A stretch of DNA of 64,000 nucleotides from Microbacterium ureisolvens (GCF_015278315.1 NZ_JADIJE010000009.1:153338-217337); one strand, 5' to 3'. Numbered from the stretch's first letter, positions 27,094 through 37,752 are shown. The notes: a model not told the origin generated them from the letters alone. Numbers and translations: made by a program.

Positions 27094-28257
27094 TCAGTGG
27101 CCGAGTGCGGCGAGGTGCTCGCGCAGCGTGGGGCCGGAGCGGAACTCGCCGACCAGGTGACGCACGACCTCGCGCAGGTCGCCGTCCGCGGCGTCGGCGA
27201 TCGCGAGCTGCCGCGCATAGCTCGCGCCGTCCGTGAGGATGGTCTCGATCCCCGACAGCTCGCGCGCGCACTTCAGCTCGACGGCGATGTCGGTGACCTC
27301 GGCCAGGGTCTCACGCAGGTGATCGGTGACCGGGCGCTGGGTTCCCTCGTGGTCGACGATCACACGCGCGTCGAGGCCGTAGCGGGCCGCCCGCCACTTG
27401 TTCTCGCGGATGAACCACGGCTGGATCGTCTCCAGCGGCAGTCCCTCGTCGAGCCGGCGCGAGAAGTGCTCCACGAGCACCTGCACCAGCGCGGCCACCG
27501 CGGCGAGCTCGGGCAGGGTCGACATGCCGTCGCAGGCGCGCACCTCGATGGTGCCCCAGCGCGGTGCCGGGCGGATGTCCCATCGCACCTCGGTGGCATC
27601 CTCCATGACGCCGGTGCGCACCATGTCGTCGAGGTACCGCTCGAACTGCCGCCAGTCCTGCAGCGGCCAGGGGAGGCCCGCCGTCGGCAGCTGCTGGAAC
27701 ACCAGGGCGCGGTTGGACGCATACCCGGTGCGCTCTCCGGCCCAGAACGGGCTCGACGCCGAGAGCGCCTGCAGGTGCGGCAGGTAGACGGCGAGGGCGT
27801 TGATGATCGGGAAGACCTTGTTCACGTCGTCGACCCCGACGTGGATGTGGATGCCCCAGATCATCATGTTGCGTCCCCACCACTGGGTGCGCTCGATGAG
27901 CTTGTGATAGCGGGTCTTGTCGGTGACGCTCTGGTCGTACCACTGCGCGAAGGGGTGGCTGCCCGCGCACAGCAGGTCGATGCCGTGCCGGTCGGTGTAC
28001 GTGCGGACTGCGGCGATCGCATCGGCGATGTCGTCGACGGCGGCTTCCACCATGTCGCCGATGCCGCTGGTCACCTCGACGGTGTTCGTGAGCAGCTCTC
28101 CGGTGACGGTGTAGCGCTCGAGGCTGGAGTCATCCTCGAGGGCGGCCAGCAGGCCCGGAGCGCGGGGGATGAGGTCGCCGGTCGCGGTGTCGGCGAGCAT
28201 CAGCTCCCATTCGAGACCGACGGAGGAGCGGGAGGATGTCGCGAAGGGCACCGTCAT
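27094..28257 (-). CDS. YbdK family carboxylate-amine ligase (glutamate-cysteine ligase type 2)
   Basis: 387-aa GCS2-family enzyme. Characteristic segments are VGLEWELMLAD at the N-terminus, ELLTNTVEVTSG, MMIWGIHIHVGV (metal/substrate site), GTIEVRACDGMSTL and FIRENKWRAARYGLDA. The family forms gamma-glutamyl-type amide bonds; in Actinobacteria the natural substrate is often unclear, and glutathione is not expected here. ATG 28257 is chosen because conserved sequence starts soon after; a CAGACT box about 8 nt upstream suggests a leaderless message. Confidence 0.88.
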   Translation of the reverse strand: MTVPFATSSRSSVGLEWELMLADTATGDLIPRAPGLLAALEDDSSLERYTVTGELLTNTVEVTSGIGDMVEAAVDDIADAIAAVRTYTDRHGIDLLCAGSHPFAQWYDQSVTDKTRYHKLIERTQWWGRNMMIWGIHIHVGVDDVNKVFPIINALAVYLPHLQALSASSPFWAGERTGYASNRALVFQQLPTAGLPWPLQDWRQFERYLDDMVRTGVMEDATEVRWDIRPAPRWGTIEVRACDGMSTLPELAAVAALVQVLVEHFSRRLDEGLPLETIQPWFIRENKWRAARYGLDARVIVDHEGTQRPVTDHLRETLAEVTDIAVELKCARELSGIETILTDGASYARQLAIADAADGDLREVVRHLVGEFRSGPTLREHLAALGH

Positions 28258-28351
28258 GGGGCACAGTCTGACACGGTGGCTCGCCGAGCCCACCTGGTTG
28301 ACGGCACGGTGCGTCATGTGGTGGGCGGGGTGTTCGCGGGAGCTCCTGCGG

Positions 28352-28363
28352 TATGAAATAATT
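28352..28363 (+). promoter_or_regulatory. AT-rich -10 region of the rpsP operon
   Basis: TATGAAATAATT stands out in high-GC surroundings, 126 nt before rpsP. The precise hexamer and the -35 box are not certain. Confidence 0.45.
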
Positions 28364-28488
28364 GTGGGCTGGATCACCCGCTCGACCCTCTATCCAGCGC
28401 GGAGATCCTCCCTTCAGAGCTTCCGCCGGGTGTGCACCCCACGCTCCAGGCGATCGGTTCAATCACTTTCCACACATTCAGGAGAATC

Positions 28489-28920
28489 GTGGCTGTCAAG
28501 ATCCGTCTCAAGCGCCTCGGCAAGATCCGTGCGCCCTACTACCGCATCGTCGTGGCCGACTCGCGCACCAAGCGCGACGGCCGTGTCATCGAGGAGATCG
28601 GCAAGTACCACCCCACCGAGGAGCCCTCGTTCATCGAGGTCGACTCGGAGCGCGCGCAGTACTGGCTGTCCGTCGGTGCGCAGCCGACCGAGCAGGTGCT
28701 CGCCATCCTCAAGCTGACCGGCGACTGGGGCCAGTTCAAGGGTGACAAGAACGCGGTCTCGACCGTGAAGACCCGCGAGGACAAGGCCGCCTTCGAGGTG
28801 GACTCCTCGAAGAAGTCGGTCATCAAGCCGAAGGCTGAGAAGAAGGCCGAGGAGCCCGCCGAGGCTCCCGCCGACGAGGCGACCGACGCGGCCGACGGGG
28901 CCGCCGAGTCCGCCGAGTAA
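28489..28920 (+). CDS. rpsP: 30S ribosomal protein S16
   Basis: Primary 16S rRNA-binding protein. The conserved core is [20 protein letters not shown], then [20 protein letters not shown]. The start is GTG 28489 with AGGAG 4 nt upstream. At 143 aa it is longer than E. coli S16 (82 aa), owing to a C-terminal Lys/Glu/Ala-rich tail ([14 protein letters not shown]) that is common in Actinobacteria. First gene of rpsP-khpA-rimM. Confidence 0.97.
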   Translation: MAVKIRLKRLGKIRAPYYRIVVADSRTKRDGRVIEEIGKYHPTEEPSFIEVDSERAQYWLSVGAQPTEQVLAILKLTGDWGQFKGDKNAVSTVKTREDKAAFEVDSSKKSVIKPKAEKKAEEPAEAPADEATDAADGAAESAE

Positions 28921-28924
28921 TCCG

Positions 28925-29155
28925 TTGCTCGCCGCCGCGCTCGAACACGTCGTCAAGGGGATCGTCGATCACCCCGACGACGTCCGCATCGACTCGTCCA
29001 CGTCGCCTCGAGGCGACGTGCTCGAGGTGCACGTCCACCCCGAAGACCGGGGTCGCGTGATCGGGCGCGGCGGCCGCACGGCCAAAGCCCTGCGCACTCT
29101 CATCACCGCCCTCGCCGACGGACGCCGTGTGCGCGTCGACGTGGCGGATGACTGA
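28925..29155 (+). CDS. khpA: KH-domain RNA-binding protein KhpA
   Basis: 76-aa single KH-domain protein. The RNA-binding GxxG loop is visible in VIGRGGRTAKALRTLI. It starts at TTG 28925, 5 nt after the rpsP stop, and its stop overlaps the rimM ATG in ATGACTGA. KhpA is a general RNA chaperone linked to cell size and division in Gram-positives; its place between rpsP and rimM is conserved. Confidence 0.92.
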   Translation: MLAAALEHVVKGIVDHPDDVRIDSSTSPRGDVLEVHVHPEDRGRVIGRGGRTAKALRTLITALADGRRVRVDVADD

Positions 29156-29813
29156 GGTGTCAGGCGAGGACACCGCGGGATCGGGCGCTGACGCCCGCAA
29201 GCCCGTGAATGCCGTACCCCCCACCGGAAAGACCCAGCTCCGCGTCGGCCGCCTCGTGAAGGCGCATGGCCTCAAGGGCGCGATCAAGCTCGAGCTGTAC
29301 ACCGACGATCCCGAGGGCCGCTTCGTGCCCGGCGCGACGTTCACCCTGCAGGTGCCCGAGTCCTCGCCCTGGCACGGCAAACCCCTCACCGTGCGCGAGT
29401 TCAAGTTCATGAACAGCCACCCCGTCGCCTTCTTCGAAGGGGTCGACGACCGGTCCGCAGCCGAAGAGCTCATCCGCGCGATCCTCTGGGTCGATGAGGA
29501 CGCGCAGCCCTCGCCGACGGAGGAGGACGCCTGGTTCGACCACCAGCTGGTCGGACTCGACGTCGTCCGCGACGGCCAGGTCGTCGGCAAGGTCGCGCGC
29601 GTCGACCACCTCCCCGCGCAGGACCTGCTCATCGTGAAGGTCCGTGACGAAGAGGTGCTCGTGCCGTTCGTCAAGGCGATCGTGCCAGAGGTCGACATCG
29701 CGGCCGGACGCCTCATCGTGACGCCCCCCGCCGGGCTCTTCGAGGAGCTCCCCGACGACGGCGACGACACACCCGCCGAGCCGATCGAGGACGACACCGA
29801 GCCCTCGGCCTGA
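29148..29813 (+). CDS. rimM: Ribosome maturation factor RimM
   Basis: Assists 30S head assembly by binding S19. The N-terminal RimM domain has LRVGRLVKAHGLKGAIKLEL. The C-terminal PRC-barrel-like domain contains DHQLVGLDVV and LIVTPPAGL. ATG 29148 overlaps the khpA stop by 8 nt. At 221 aa it is longer than usual because of ~25 polar residues before the core and an acidic tail. Normally trmD follows directly; here nitrate genes intervene. Confidence 0.95.
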   Translation: MTEVSGEDTAGSGADARKPVNAVPPTGKTQLRVGRLVKAHGLKGAIKLELYTDDPEGRFVPGATFTLQVPESSPWHGKPLTVREFKFMNSHPVAFFEGVDDRSAAEELIRAILWVDEDAQPSPTEEDAWFDHQLVGLDVVRDGQVVGKVARVDHLPAQDLLIVKVRDEEVLVPFVKAIVPEVDIAAGRLIVTPPAGLFEELPDDGDDTPAEPIEDDTEPSA

Positions 29814-29914
29814 GCGACTCTCACGACGCCTCTCGGGGAACCGTGCGGCAGATGTGATCTGCGGGAAACACGGCGGGAAACGCCCCGGAACCTCCGTCCG
29901 GGACCATCGGAGGC

Positions 29915-32900
29915 ATGGGCGAAGTACGCACCGTGTGCTCCTACTGCGGCGTCGGCTGCGGTATCTCGGTGACGACCTCGGACGCCGGGGCGGGGCATCC
30001 GCTCGCCATCGCGAAGGTCTCCGGTGACCGCGCCCACCCGACGAACGCCGGACGCCTCTGCACCAAGGGCGCGACCCATGGGGAGCTGATGCAGGCTCCC
30101 GGTCGCATGACCTCGGCGCACGTTCGGCCCGGCCGTGGCGAGCCGGCGGTTCCCGTCGCGCTGGAGGATGCGGTGACGGATGCCGCAGCGCGCCTCCGTG
30201 CGATCCTCGATGAGCACGGGCCCGATGCCATCGCGCTCTACGTCTCGGGGCAGATGAGCATGGAGGCGCAGTACCTCTCCAACAAGCTGGTGAAGGGGTA
30301 TCTGCGGGGGATCCACATCGAGTCGAACTCGCGACTGTGCATGGCATCGGCCGGAACCGGCTACAAGCAGTCACTCGGCGCCGACGGGCCGCCCGGATCG
30401 TACGAGGACTTCGACAAGGCCGACCTGTTCTTCGTGATCGGGTCGAACACCGCCGACTGCCACCCGATCCTCTTCCTGCGCATGGCCGACCGGCTCAAGC
30501 AGGGCGCGAGGCTCATCGTCGTCGACCCCCGCCGCACCACGACCGCCGACCGCGCCGACCTCTTCCTGCAGATCCGGCCCGGAACCGATCTCGCGCTTCT
30601 CAACGGACTCCTGCACCTGCTCGTGGAAGCCGGCGACATCGACGAGGACTTCATCGCCGCGTACACCGAGGGCTGGGAGCACATGGCCGAGCTCCTCGCC
30701 GAGTACCCGCCCGCGCGAGTCGCCGAGGTGACGGGCCTCGCCGAGGACGACATCCGCACCGCCGCGCGCTGGATCGGCGAGGCCGGCGAGTGGATGACGC
30801 TGTGGACGATGGGACTCAACCAGTCCACGCACGGCACGTGGTCGACGAACGCGATCTGCAACCTGCACCTGGCGACCGGTGCGATCTGCCGGCCCGGCAG
30901 CGGCCCGTTCTCCCTCACCGGTCAGCCGAACGCCATGGGCGGGCGGGAGATGGGCTACATGGGCCCGGGCCTGCCCGGTCAGCGCGCCGTGTTCAGCGCC
31001 CCCGACCGCGCCTTCGTCGAGGACGTCTGGGACCTCGCACCCGGCACGATCCGCGCTGAATCCGGGTCCGGCACGATCGACATGTTCCGCCGCGCGGCGG
31101 ACGGCGAGATCAAGGCCGTGTGGATCATCTGCAGCAACCCCGTCGCCTCGGTCGCGAACCGCAAGACCGTGATCGAGGCGCTCGAGACCGCCGAGCTGGT
31201 CATCGCCCAGGACGTCTACACCGAGACCGCCACGACCGCGTACGCCGACATCCTGCTGCCGGCGACGCTGTGGGTCGAAGCGGACGGCGTCACCGTGAAC
31301 AGCGATCGCACGCTCACCCTCGTCCGCGACGTCGTCCCGGCGCCGGGGGAGGCGCAGCCGGACTGGCTCACCATCTGCCAGGTCGCCCGTGCGATGGGCT
31401 TCGAGGGGTTCGATTTCGCCTCGAGCGCCGAGGTGTTCGACGAGATCCGTCGCTTCTGGAACCCGCAGACCGGCTGGGATCTGCGCGGGGTGAGCTACGA
31501 GCGCCTGCGCGAGACGCCTGTGCAGTGGCCGGCGCCCCCGGACGACTCCGCAACGCGGCATCCGATCCGCTATCTCAACGACGGCGTGAGCCAGTCGCTC
31601 CACGTCGAGGAGGACGGCACGGTCCCTCGACTGGCCTTCGCGACCCCCTCGCGACGGGCGCAGTTCCTGGCGCGGCCGCACCTCGCGCCGGCCGAACTGC
31701 CCGACGACGACTATCCGTGGGTGCTCAACACGGGGCGCCTGCCGCACCACTGGCACACCCTCACGAAGACCGGTCGCGTCGCGAAGCTCGCCAAGCTCCA
31801 CCCCGGGCCCTTCGTCGAAGTGCACCCCGACGACGCGGCGAGCCATGGCATCGCCGAGGGGGACCAGGTCGAGGTCGCCTCGCGCCGGGGCCGGTTCGTG
31901 GTCCCGGCCGTCGTGACCGACCGCGTGCAGCGCGGCGGCCTCTTCGCGCCGTTCCACTGGAACGACGAGCACGGCGAGTACGTCACCGTCAACGCGGTGA
32001 CCAGCGACGCCGTCGACCCGCTGTCGTCGCAGCCCGAGTTCAAGTTCGCGGCGGTCTCGCTGCGGCGGGTCGGCCCCGGCCCCGGAGCCCCGGAGATGCC
32101 GTCGGCTTCGGCGGACGCGGCCCTCGCGGCGGCGGGCGTAGACCTCGCCCCGCCCGCGCTCAGCGACCTGGAGGGCGCCTACCTCGCCGGGTTCCTCTCG
32201 ACGGTCCGCTCGGTCTCCCTCGCACCGGGCGAGGTGCCGGTGCTGCCGGCGGAGGCGCCGCTCGGCGCCCTCGCCCGCGCATGGTTCGATGGCGTGCTCG
32301 CGGGTGCGTTCTCGCGCGCTGCGGCGGCTGACCCGACCACGGGCACCGCCGACGAGGTCGTGGTGCTGTGGGGCTCGCAGACCGGCAACGCCGAGGAGTT
32401 CGCCACGGCCGCGACGGCGGCCCTCGCGGCGCGCGGCATCCCCGCGCGGGCGCGGAGCATGGCGGAGCTGCGGGCCACCGACCTCACCGACGTGCGGCGG
32501 CTGCTCGTGGTCACCTCCACGTTCGGCGACGGCGGCCCGCCCGACAACGCCGCGGCGCTGTGGCACGAGCTGAACGCCGACGGCGCGCCCGAGCTGTCCG
32601 GGCTGCACTACGCCGTCCTCGCTCTGGGCGACTCCAACTACGACGACTTCTGCGGGCACGGGCGGCGCCTCGACGCGCGGCTCGGGGAACTGGGCGCGAC
32701 CGCGCTGCTGGAGCGCGTCGACCTCGAGCCCGACGCGGACCAGCCCCGCGAAGCCTGGCTCGCCCAGATCCTCGACACGCTCGCGGCCGAGGGACCGGCG
32801 GTGGCGGCATCCGTCTCCGCGCCGGCGGCGCCCGCCCGGCGACTCTTCACCCGCGGCAATCCCGTGCACGCCCCGCTCGTGCGCAACGAGCTGCTGAGCG

Positions 32901-33958
32901 GACCGGGGTCGCAGAAGGAGGTGCGGCGGTTCGCGTTCGACCTGTCGGCGTCGGGCGCGACGTACGAAGCCGGCGACTCCCTCGGAGTGGTGTGCGCCAA
33001 CTCACCCGCCGTCGTCGCGGAGTGGCTCGAGGCCACCGGCATCGCGCCGCATGCGATCGTCGAGCTCGACGGCGAGGAGCGCACGTTCGCCGACGCCCTG
33101 CGCACGCGCCTGGACATCACGAAGACGCCCGTCGACCTGGTGCGCTTCATCGCCGAGCGCAGCGGCGACAGCATGCTCGGCGCGCTGCTGCGGCGCGAGA
33201 ACAAGGGGCGCCTGGAGCAGTTCCTGTGGAGCCAGCAGGCCGTCGACCTCGTCCGCGACTTCCCGGTGCAGGCGACGGCGGCCGACTGGGCCGGCGTCCT
33301 CAAGCGCCTGCAGCCGCGCCAGTACTCGATCTCGTCGAGCCCGAAGACCGACCCCGGCGCTGTCGAGCTGACGGTCTCGGTCGTGCGCTTCGAGACCGAA
33401 TCCGGTCGGGCGCGCGGGGGCGTGTGCTCGACGTTCCTCGCCGACAACGAGGCGCTCGTGGCGCCGGTGTATCTGCAGCGGTCGCCCGCGTTCCGCCCGC
33501 CCGCGGCCGGTGACACCCCGATGATCATGATCGGTCCCGGCACCGGCGTCGCGCCGTTCCGGGGGTTCCTGCACGACCGTCGCGCCGACGGCCACGCCGG
33601 CCGCAACTGGCTGTTCTTCGGCGAGCAGCACGCGGCCAGCGACTTCTATTACCGCGACGAGCTCGCCGAGATGCACGAGGACGGCTTCCTCACGCGGCTC
33701 GACGTCGCCTTCTCCCGCGACCAGCGGCAGAAGATCTACGTGCAGGACCGCATGGTCGAGCACGGCGCGCAGCTGTGGCGGTGGCTGGAGGACGGAGCCC
33801 ACGTCTACGTGTGCGGTGACGCCCTGCGCATGGCGAAGGACGTCGATGCGACGCTGGTCGCGATCGCGCAGCAGCACGGCAAGCTCTCGGAAGAGGCTGC
33901 CGCGGAGTACGTGCGCGACCTGGCGGCCGACGAGCGCTACGCCCGCGACGTCTACTGA
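29915..33958 (+). CDS. Assimilatory nitrate reductase fused to a diflavin (CysJ-like) reductase
   Basis: 1347-aa single-chain enzyme predicted to reduce nitrate to nitrite with electrons from NADPH. Residues 8-50 carry a [4Fe-4S] site ([10 protein letters not shown] ... LCTKG), followed by a molybdopterin-guanine-dinucleotide oxidoreductase to about 740. A linker leads to a flavodoxin domain from about 815 ([16 protein letters not shown]). The FAD-binding motif RQYSISSSP is near 1135, the NADPH-binding [17 protein letters not shown] near 1205, and the C-terminus ends ERYARDVY like CysJ. ATG 29915 is preceded by GGAGG at unusually short spacing. It works with NarK and NirBD nearby. No signal peptide; cytosolic. 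Confidence 0.93.
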   Translation: MGEVRTVCSYCGVGCGISVTTSDAGAGHPLAIAKVSGDRAHPTNAGRLCTKGATHGELMQAPGRMTSAHVRPGRGEPAVPVALEDAVTDAAARLRAILDEHGPDAIALYVSGQMSMEAQYLSNKLVKGYLRGIHIESNSRLCMASAGTGYKQSLGADGPPGSYEDFDKADLFFVIGSNTADCHPILFLRMADRLKQGARLIVVDPRRTTTADRADLFLQIRPGTDLALLNGLLHLLVEAGDIDEDFIAAYTEGWEHMAELLAEYPPARVAEVTGLAEDDIRTAARWIGEAGEWMTLWTMGLNQSTHGTWSTNAICNLHLATGAICRPGSGPFSLTGQPNAMGGREMGYMGPGLPGQRAVFSAPDRAFVEDVWDLAPGTIRAESGSGTIDMFRRAADGEIKAVWIICSNPVASVANRKTVIEALETAELVIAQDVYTETATTAYADILLPATLWVEADGVTVNSDRTLTLVRDVVPAPGEAQPDWLTICQVARAMGFEGFDFASSAEVFDEIRRFWNPQTGWDLRGVSYERLRETPVQWPAPPDDSATRHPIRYLNDGVSQSLHVEEDGTVPRLAFATPSRRAQFLARPHLAPAELPDDDYPWVLNTGRLPHHWHTLTKTGRVAKLAKLHPGPFVEVHPDDAASHGIAEGDQVEVASRRGRFVVPAVVTDRVQRGGLFAPFHWNDEHGEYVTVNAVTSDAVDPLSSQPEFKFAAVSLRRVGPGPGAPEMPSASADAALAAAGVDLAPPALSDLEGAYLAGFLSTVRSVSLAPGEVPVLPAEAPLGALARAWFDGVLAGAFSRAAAADPTTGTADEVVVLWGSQTGNAEEFATAATAALAARGIPARARSMAELRATDLTDVRRLLVVTSTFGDGGPPDNAAALWHELNADGAPELSGLHYAVLALGDSNYDDFCGHGRRLDARLGELGATALLERVDLEPDADQPREAWLAQILDTLAAEGPAVAASVSAPAAPARRLFTRGNPVHAPLVRNELLSGPGSQKEVRRFAFDLSASGATYEAGDSLGVVCANSPAVVAEWLEATGIAPHAIVELDGEERTFADALRTRLDITKTPVDLVRFIAERSGDSMLGALLRRENKGRLEQFLWSQQAVDLVRDFPVQATAADWAGVLKRLQPRQYSISSSPKTDPGAVELTVSVVRFETESGRARGGVCSTFLADNEALVAPVYLQRSPAFRPPAAGDTPMIMIGPGTGVAPFRGFLHDRRADGHAGRNWLFFGEQHAASDFYYRDELAEMHEDGFLTRLDVAFSRDQRQKIYVQDRMVEHGAQLWRWLEDGAHVYVCGDALRMAKDVDATLVAIAQQHGKLSEEAAAEYVRDLAADERYARDVY

Positions 33959-33983
33959 GCTCCGGGATCCGGTGCTCTAGCGC

Positions 33984-34120
33984 CCTCAGTTGAGGAGTTC
34001 GACTCACGATGCGCCCCAGGTGAGGCGTCCGAGACTTGGTCCTCAGCTGAGGAGCATCGCCGAGATGAGGACCCTGCCTGGCGCGACAATCCGCATTCAG
34101 GGAACAGTCCTCAGCTGAGG
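33984..34120. repeat. Three CCTCAGYTGAGGAG palindromes between convergent genes
   Basis: CCTCAGTTGAGGAG at 33984-33997 and CCTCAGCTGAGGAG at 34041-34054 and 34107-34120. GCGCCCCAGG and CCTGGCGC blocks lie between them and can pair across the central copy. Apart from this cluster and the hairpin at 34210-34240, the 300-bp intergenic stretch has no gene I can support. It may be a REP-like cluster or a bidirectional terminator. Confidence 0.65.
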
Positions 34121-34209
34121 AGCAGGCCGGCGGCGCAATGCGGACGGGCGGGTTGCGAGGCGCGCCGGACCGGTGGGCTGGCGGCGCCCGCCTCGTGGGC
34201 AGATGAGAA

Positions 34210-34240
34210 GAGCGGATGCCTCGGGGCGAGGCATCCGCTC
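34210..34240 (-). terminator. narK terminator hairpin
   Basis: Perfect 14-bp stem (34210-34223 with 34227-34240) and GGG loop, starting 18 nt after the narK stop on the minus strand. Confidence 0.75.
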
Positions 34241-34258
34241 ATCTCGACCGACTGCGGG

Positions 34259-35692
34259 TCAGATGCGCTGCTTCGCGAGCGACGCGCGCGGGATGACGTA
34301 GACGAACACGGTGAGCAGCAGGAGTGCGACGTACGCGGCGACGAAGCCGTAGAACGCCGCCGCATAGCCGCCGGTGGCGAGCTGCGAGGCGTTGAGCACC
34401 TGCGGCACGAGGAACCCGCCGTAGGCGCCGATCGCGGAGATGAGTCCGAGAGCGGCCGCAGACTTGCGGAGCATCTTCGTCGCCTCGGGCGTGCCCGGCT
34501 CGTAGCCCTTCGCCGCCGAGCGCGCCGCGAAGATGTTCGGGATCATGCGGTAGGTCGAGCCGTTGCCCATGCCCGTGGCCGCGAACAGCACGAGGAAGCA
34601 CCCGAGGAAGACGAAGAAGTTGCGAAGCGGCAGCGTCCAGACGAGCGCCAGCGCGCCGAGCGCCATGACGGAGAACGCGCCGACGGTCACCCGGGCACCG
34701 CCGAAGCGGTCGGCGAGGCGGCCGCCGTACGGGCGGGCGAGCGAGCCGACGAGGGCGCCGAGGAACGCGAGGGTGATTGCCGCCTGGCCCACCTGGATCG
34801 TCGAGAACTCGGGGAACTGATCGGCGATGAGCTTGGGGAACACGCTGGCGAAACCGATGAACGAGCCGAACGTGCCGATGTAGAGCACCGCCATGATCCA
34901 CAGGTGCGGCTCGCGCAGGGCCGCCGCGGAGCCCGCGAAGTCCGCCTTGGCGGAGGACAGGTTGTCCATGTACCGCCACGCGCCGAACATGGCCAGCAGG
35001 ATGAGCGGGATCCACATCCAGCCTGCGAGAGCGATGTTGAGCGTCGCACCGGCGCCGATGGTCACGGCGATCGGAACGGCGAACTGCGCCACCGAGGTGC
35101 CGAGGTTGCCGCCCGCCGCGTTGAGACCGAGCGCCCAGCCCTTCTCCTTCTGCGGGAAGAAGTAGGTGATGTTGGCCATCGAGCTTGCGAAGTTGCCGCC
35201 GCCGACTCCGCCGAGCGCGGCCACCAGCAGCAGCACGCCGAACGGCGTCTCGGGGTTGGACACCACGATGCCCAAGAGCACGGCGGGGATGAGGAGAAGC
35301 CCGGCGGACACGATCGTCCAGTTGCGGCCGCCGAAGATCGCCACCATGAAGGTGTACGGGAAGCGCAGGGTCGCGCCGACGAGGCTCGGCAGCGAGATGA
35401 GCCAGAACGATTCGGAGCTCGTGAGCTGGAAGCCGGCGGCCGGCAGCATCACGACGACGATGCTCCACAGCTGCCAGATGATAAAGCCGAGGAATTCGGC
35501 GAAGATCGACCAGCCGAGGTTGCGGCGGGCGATCGCCCGGCCCTGGGCCTGCCAGAAGGTCGGGTTCTCCGCGTTCCAGCCGTCGATCCAGCGGCCGGGA
35601 CGATGGGTGAGGGTGACCGGCGCGTCGACCGGCGAGATGGTGCGGGGCGGAGCAGCGGTATCCGTCATCGACGGCGTATCGGTCGTTGTCAT
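34259..35692 (-). CDS. narK: Nitrate/nitrite transporter (NarK family, MFS)
   Basis: 477-aa integral membrane protein with about 12 hydrophobic segments that imports nitrate and/or exports nitrite. The nitrate-porter signature is [20 protein letters not shown] followed by [16 protein letters not shown], with the second half-repeat signature less clear. ATG 35692 has GGGAGG 5 nt upstream. Its promoter (35737-35780) shares spacing and boxes with that of nirB, so co-regulation is expected. It is divergent from trmD. Confidence 0.93.
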   Translation of the reverse strand: MTTTDTPSMTDTAAPPRTISPVDAPVTLTHRPGRWIDGWNAENPTFWQAQGRAIARRNLGWSIFAEFLGFIIWQLWSIVVVMLPAAGFQLTSSESFWLISLPSLVGATLRFPYTFMVAIFGGRNWTIVSAGLLLIPAVLLGIVVSNPETPFGVLLLVAALGGVGGGNFASSMANITYFFPQKEKGWALGLNAAGGNLGTSVAQFAVPIAVTIGAGATLNIALAGWMWIPLILLAMFGAWRYMDNLSSAKADFAGSAAALREPHLWIMAVLYIGTFGSFIGFASVFPKLIADQFPEFSTIQVGQAAITLAFLGALVGSLARPYGGRLADRFGGARVTVGAFSVMALGALALVWTLPLRNFFVFLGCFLVLFAATGMGNGSTYRMIPNIFAARSAAKGYEPGTPEATKMLRKSAAALGLISAIGAYGGFLVPQVLNASQLATGGYAAAFYGFVAAYVALLLLTVFVYVIPRASLAKQRI

Positions 35693-35736
35693 GGCGCCTC
35701 CCTGATATGCAGACACTGGGGGTGAGTGTGTCTCCC

Positions 35737-35780
35737 ACGCTAGGAACGGGGTGTTTCGGCCCCTCTGCCCGCGCGGTTAC
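35737..35780 (-). promoter_or_regulatory. narK promoter with GlnR-like boxes
   Basis: On the minus strand: GTAAC (35780-35776), 18 nt, GAAAC (35757-35753), 10 nt, TAGCGT -10 (35742-35737). No good -35 is present, as expected for an activator-dependent promoter. The arrangement is identical upstream of nirB. Confidence 0.65.
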
Positions 35781-35876
35781 TTCTCCGTCACTTCCGCATC
35801 ACCGCCGGGGCGCGCGGGAGGTGGGCGGCCCGTCACACGTCGGAAACACGCGGCTCGGGCGCAGAACCCGGGACGG

Positions 35877-35882
35877 TAATCT
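35877..35882 (+). promoter_or_regulatory. -10 box of trmD, probably leaderless
   Basis: TAATCT ends 7 nt before the trmD ATG. It would give trmD its own promoter now that it is separated from rimM. Confidence 0.5.
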
Positions 35883-35889
35883 CGAAGGC

Positions 35890-36603
35890 ATGCGCGTCGA
35901 CATCGTCACGATCTTCCCGACGTTCTTCGACGTGCTCGGGGTCTCACTGATCGGCAAGGCGCGGGATCGGGGCATCCTCGACATGCACGTCCACGATCTG
36001 CGGGACTGGACCCACGATCGCCACCGCACCGTCGACGACACCCCTTACGGCGGCGGCGCCGGAATGGTGATGAAGCCGGAGCCGTGGGGCGAAGCGCTCG
36101 ACGCGATGCTGACCGAGGAATCGGTGCTCCTCGTGCCGTCGCCTGCGGGCGAGCTGTTCTCGCAGCCGATGGCGCGCGAACTGGCCGAGGAGAAGCACCT
36201 CGTCTTCGCCTGCGGGCGCTACGAGGGGATCGACCAGCGCGTCGTCGACCATTACGCCGAGCGCGGCCGCGTGCGGCTCGTGAGCCTCGGCGATTACGTG
36301 CTCAACGGCGGAGAGGTCGCCGCGATGGCCGTGATCGAGGCGGTGTCGCGCCTCATCCCCGGCGTCGTCGGCAACCCCGAGAGCCTCGTCGAGGAGTCGC
36401 ACGAGCTCGGACTGCTCGAATACCCCAGCTACACCAAGCCGGCGCAGTGGCGCGGCCTCGAGGTGCCGGCGGTGCTCCTCAGCGGCAACCACGGTGCGAT
36501 CGCGGCATGGCGGCACGAGCAGAGCCTGGAACGCACGCGTGCGCACCGGCCCGATCTGCTGCCGCAGGCGGACCCGGTCTCACGGGCAGACCCGGCGCCA
36601 TGA
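35890..36603 (+). CDS. trmD: tRNA (guanine-37-N1) methyltransferase
   Basis: SPOUT-class methyltransferase that makes m1G37 in tRNAs and prevents frameshifting. Conserved segments are [38 protein letters not shown], the knot [14 protein letters not shown] and LEYPSYTKP. The length of 237 aa is normal. In most relatives it lies between rimM and rplS. Here it is alone, flanked by narK and nnaR on the opposite strand, and it has its own TAATCT promoter box. Confidence 0.96.
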   Translation: MRVDIVTIFPTFFDVLGVSLIGKARDRGILDMHVHDLRDWTHDRHRTVDDTPYGGGAGMVMKPEPWGEALDAMLTEESVLLVPSPAGELFSQPMARELAEEKHLVFACGRYEGIDQRVVDHYAERGRVRLVSLGDYVLNGGEVAAMAVIEAVSRLIPGVVGNPESLVEESHELGLLEYPSYTKPAQWRGLEVPAVLLSGNHGAIAAWRHEQSLERTRAHRPDLLPQADPVSRADPAP

Positions 36604-36615
36604 CCAGGACGGGCG

Positions 36616-37752
36616 TCAGGCGGGTTCGATGACGTTCAGGCGGTAGCCGCGCTTGACGACGGTCTTGACGAGGTCGGGCACGCCGAGCGACTCGCGCAGT
36701 CGCGCGACGGCCATCTCGACGGCATGCGTGTTCTCACCCGAGCGGGGGAGCGCCGCCTGAAGGCGCGGGCGGGAGACGACCCCGCCGTGCGCGTCGAAGA
36801 GCGCAGCGACGATGTCGGTGGCGCTGCGTGAGAGGGCGATGTGCCGGCCGTCCAGCACGATCCCGTTGCTGCGCAGCTCGAGACGGCCGGCCGAGGTCGG
36901 CAGGGAGGCGGCGCCGCCGCCGCCGAAGTGCGTCACGACGGCCCTCACGAGCGACCCGAGACGGCCGCGCTCCGCGATGAGCGGCTGGAGGCCCGCGTCT
37001 TGCAGGGGTCCTGCGGTGATCGGTCCGACCGCCGCCATGAGCAGCCGGCCCTCCGACGCGCGATCGACGATCGCCTCGAGCACGGCCTCGCCGCGGGCGG
37101 CCGCGATCCACTCTGCCGCTCCGGGCGCCGACGTGAACAGCACCGCGTCCACCTCGCCCTGCGCCGCGGCGACGACCGAGCGCGAGACGGCGGCCGGGTC
37201 GGGCGGCGGACCCCAGCGGTACACCGTGAGGCTCACGACGTCGGCGCCGGCCTGCTCGAACAGCTCGTCGAGGCCGTCCGCACCGGAGCCGTGGTGCTGG
37301 ACCGCGACGCGGCGACCGGAGACGCCTTCGGCCAGCAGGTACTCGCCGAGCTCGGCCGAGGTCTCCGACTCGGCGACCCAGTCGGCGGTGAGCCCGGCCT
37401 GCTGAATCGCGCCGCGCGCCTTCGGGCCGCGCGCGACGATCTGCGCGCGGCTGAGCGCGGCGTGGAGGTCGTCGAGCAACCCCGCTTCGTCGGCGGCCTC
37501 CATCCATCCGCGGAAACCGACCCCCGTCGTGGCGACCACCACATCCGGAGCCTGCGCGATGAGCTCGCGCGTGGCGGCGATGAGCGCGTCGTCGTCGATG
37601 TGAGGGACGATCGTGAGCGCCGGGGCGTGACGCACCTGGGCGCCGTGCCGCTCCAGCGCGGCGGCCAGCTCCGACGAGCGACGGTCGACGGCGATGACGA
37701 TCGTGCAGCCGTCGAGGGCGGCCGAGAGGGTGGGACGGGTGGTGGAGCTCAA
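36616..37752 (-). CDS. nnaR: NnaR-like regulator: HemD domain plus winged-helix DNA-binding domain
   Basis: 378-aa fusion. Residues ~12-265 resemble uroporphyrinogen-III synthase (IVIAVDRRSSELAAALERHG ... VLFTSAPGAAEWIAAARG). Residues ~285-378 form an OmpR/PhoB-type winged helix (LSRSATDIVAALFDAHGGVV ... AVARLRESLGVPDLVKTVVK ... GYRLNV). Such proteins (NnaR in mycobacteria and Streptomyces) regulate nitrate and nitrite assimilation; whether this one also makes uro'gen III is uncertain. TTG 37752 overlaps the cobA stop (TTGA). Last gene of nirB-nirD-cobA-nnaR. Confidence 0.85.
   Translation of the reverse strand: MSSTTRPTLSAALDGCTIVIAVDRRSSELAAALERHGAQVRHAPALTIVPHIDDDALIAATRELIAQAPDVVVATTGVGFRGWMEAADEAGLLDDLHAALSRAQIVARGPKARGAIQQAGLTADWVAESETSAELGEYLLAEGVSGRRVAVQHHGSGADGLDELFEQAGADVVSLTVYRWGPPPDPAAVSRSVVAAAQGEVDAVLFTSAPGAAEWIAAARGEAVLEAIVDRASEGRLLMAAVGPITAGPLQDAGLQPLIAERGRLGSLVRAVVTHFGGGGAASLPTSAGRLELRSNGIVLDGRHIALSRSATDIVAALFDAHGGVVSRPRLQAALPRSGENTHAVEMAVARLRESLGVPDLVKTVVKRGYRLNVIEPA

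Noticed and set aside
29840..29914. Possible GlnR site before the nitrate reductase (GAAAC repeats near 29870)
   Set aside because: Spacing and the missing TAGCGT box do not match the narK/nirB promoters; evidence too weak for a feature.
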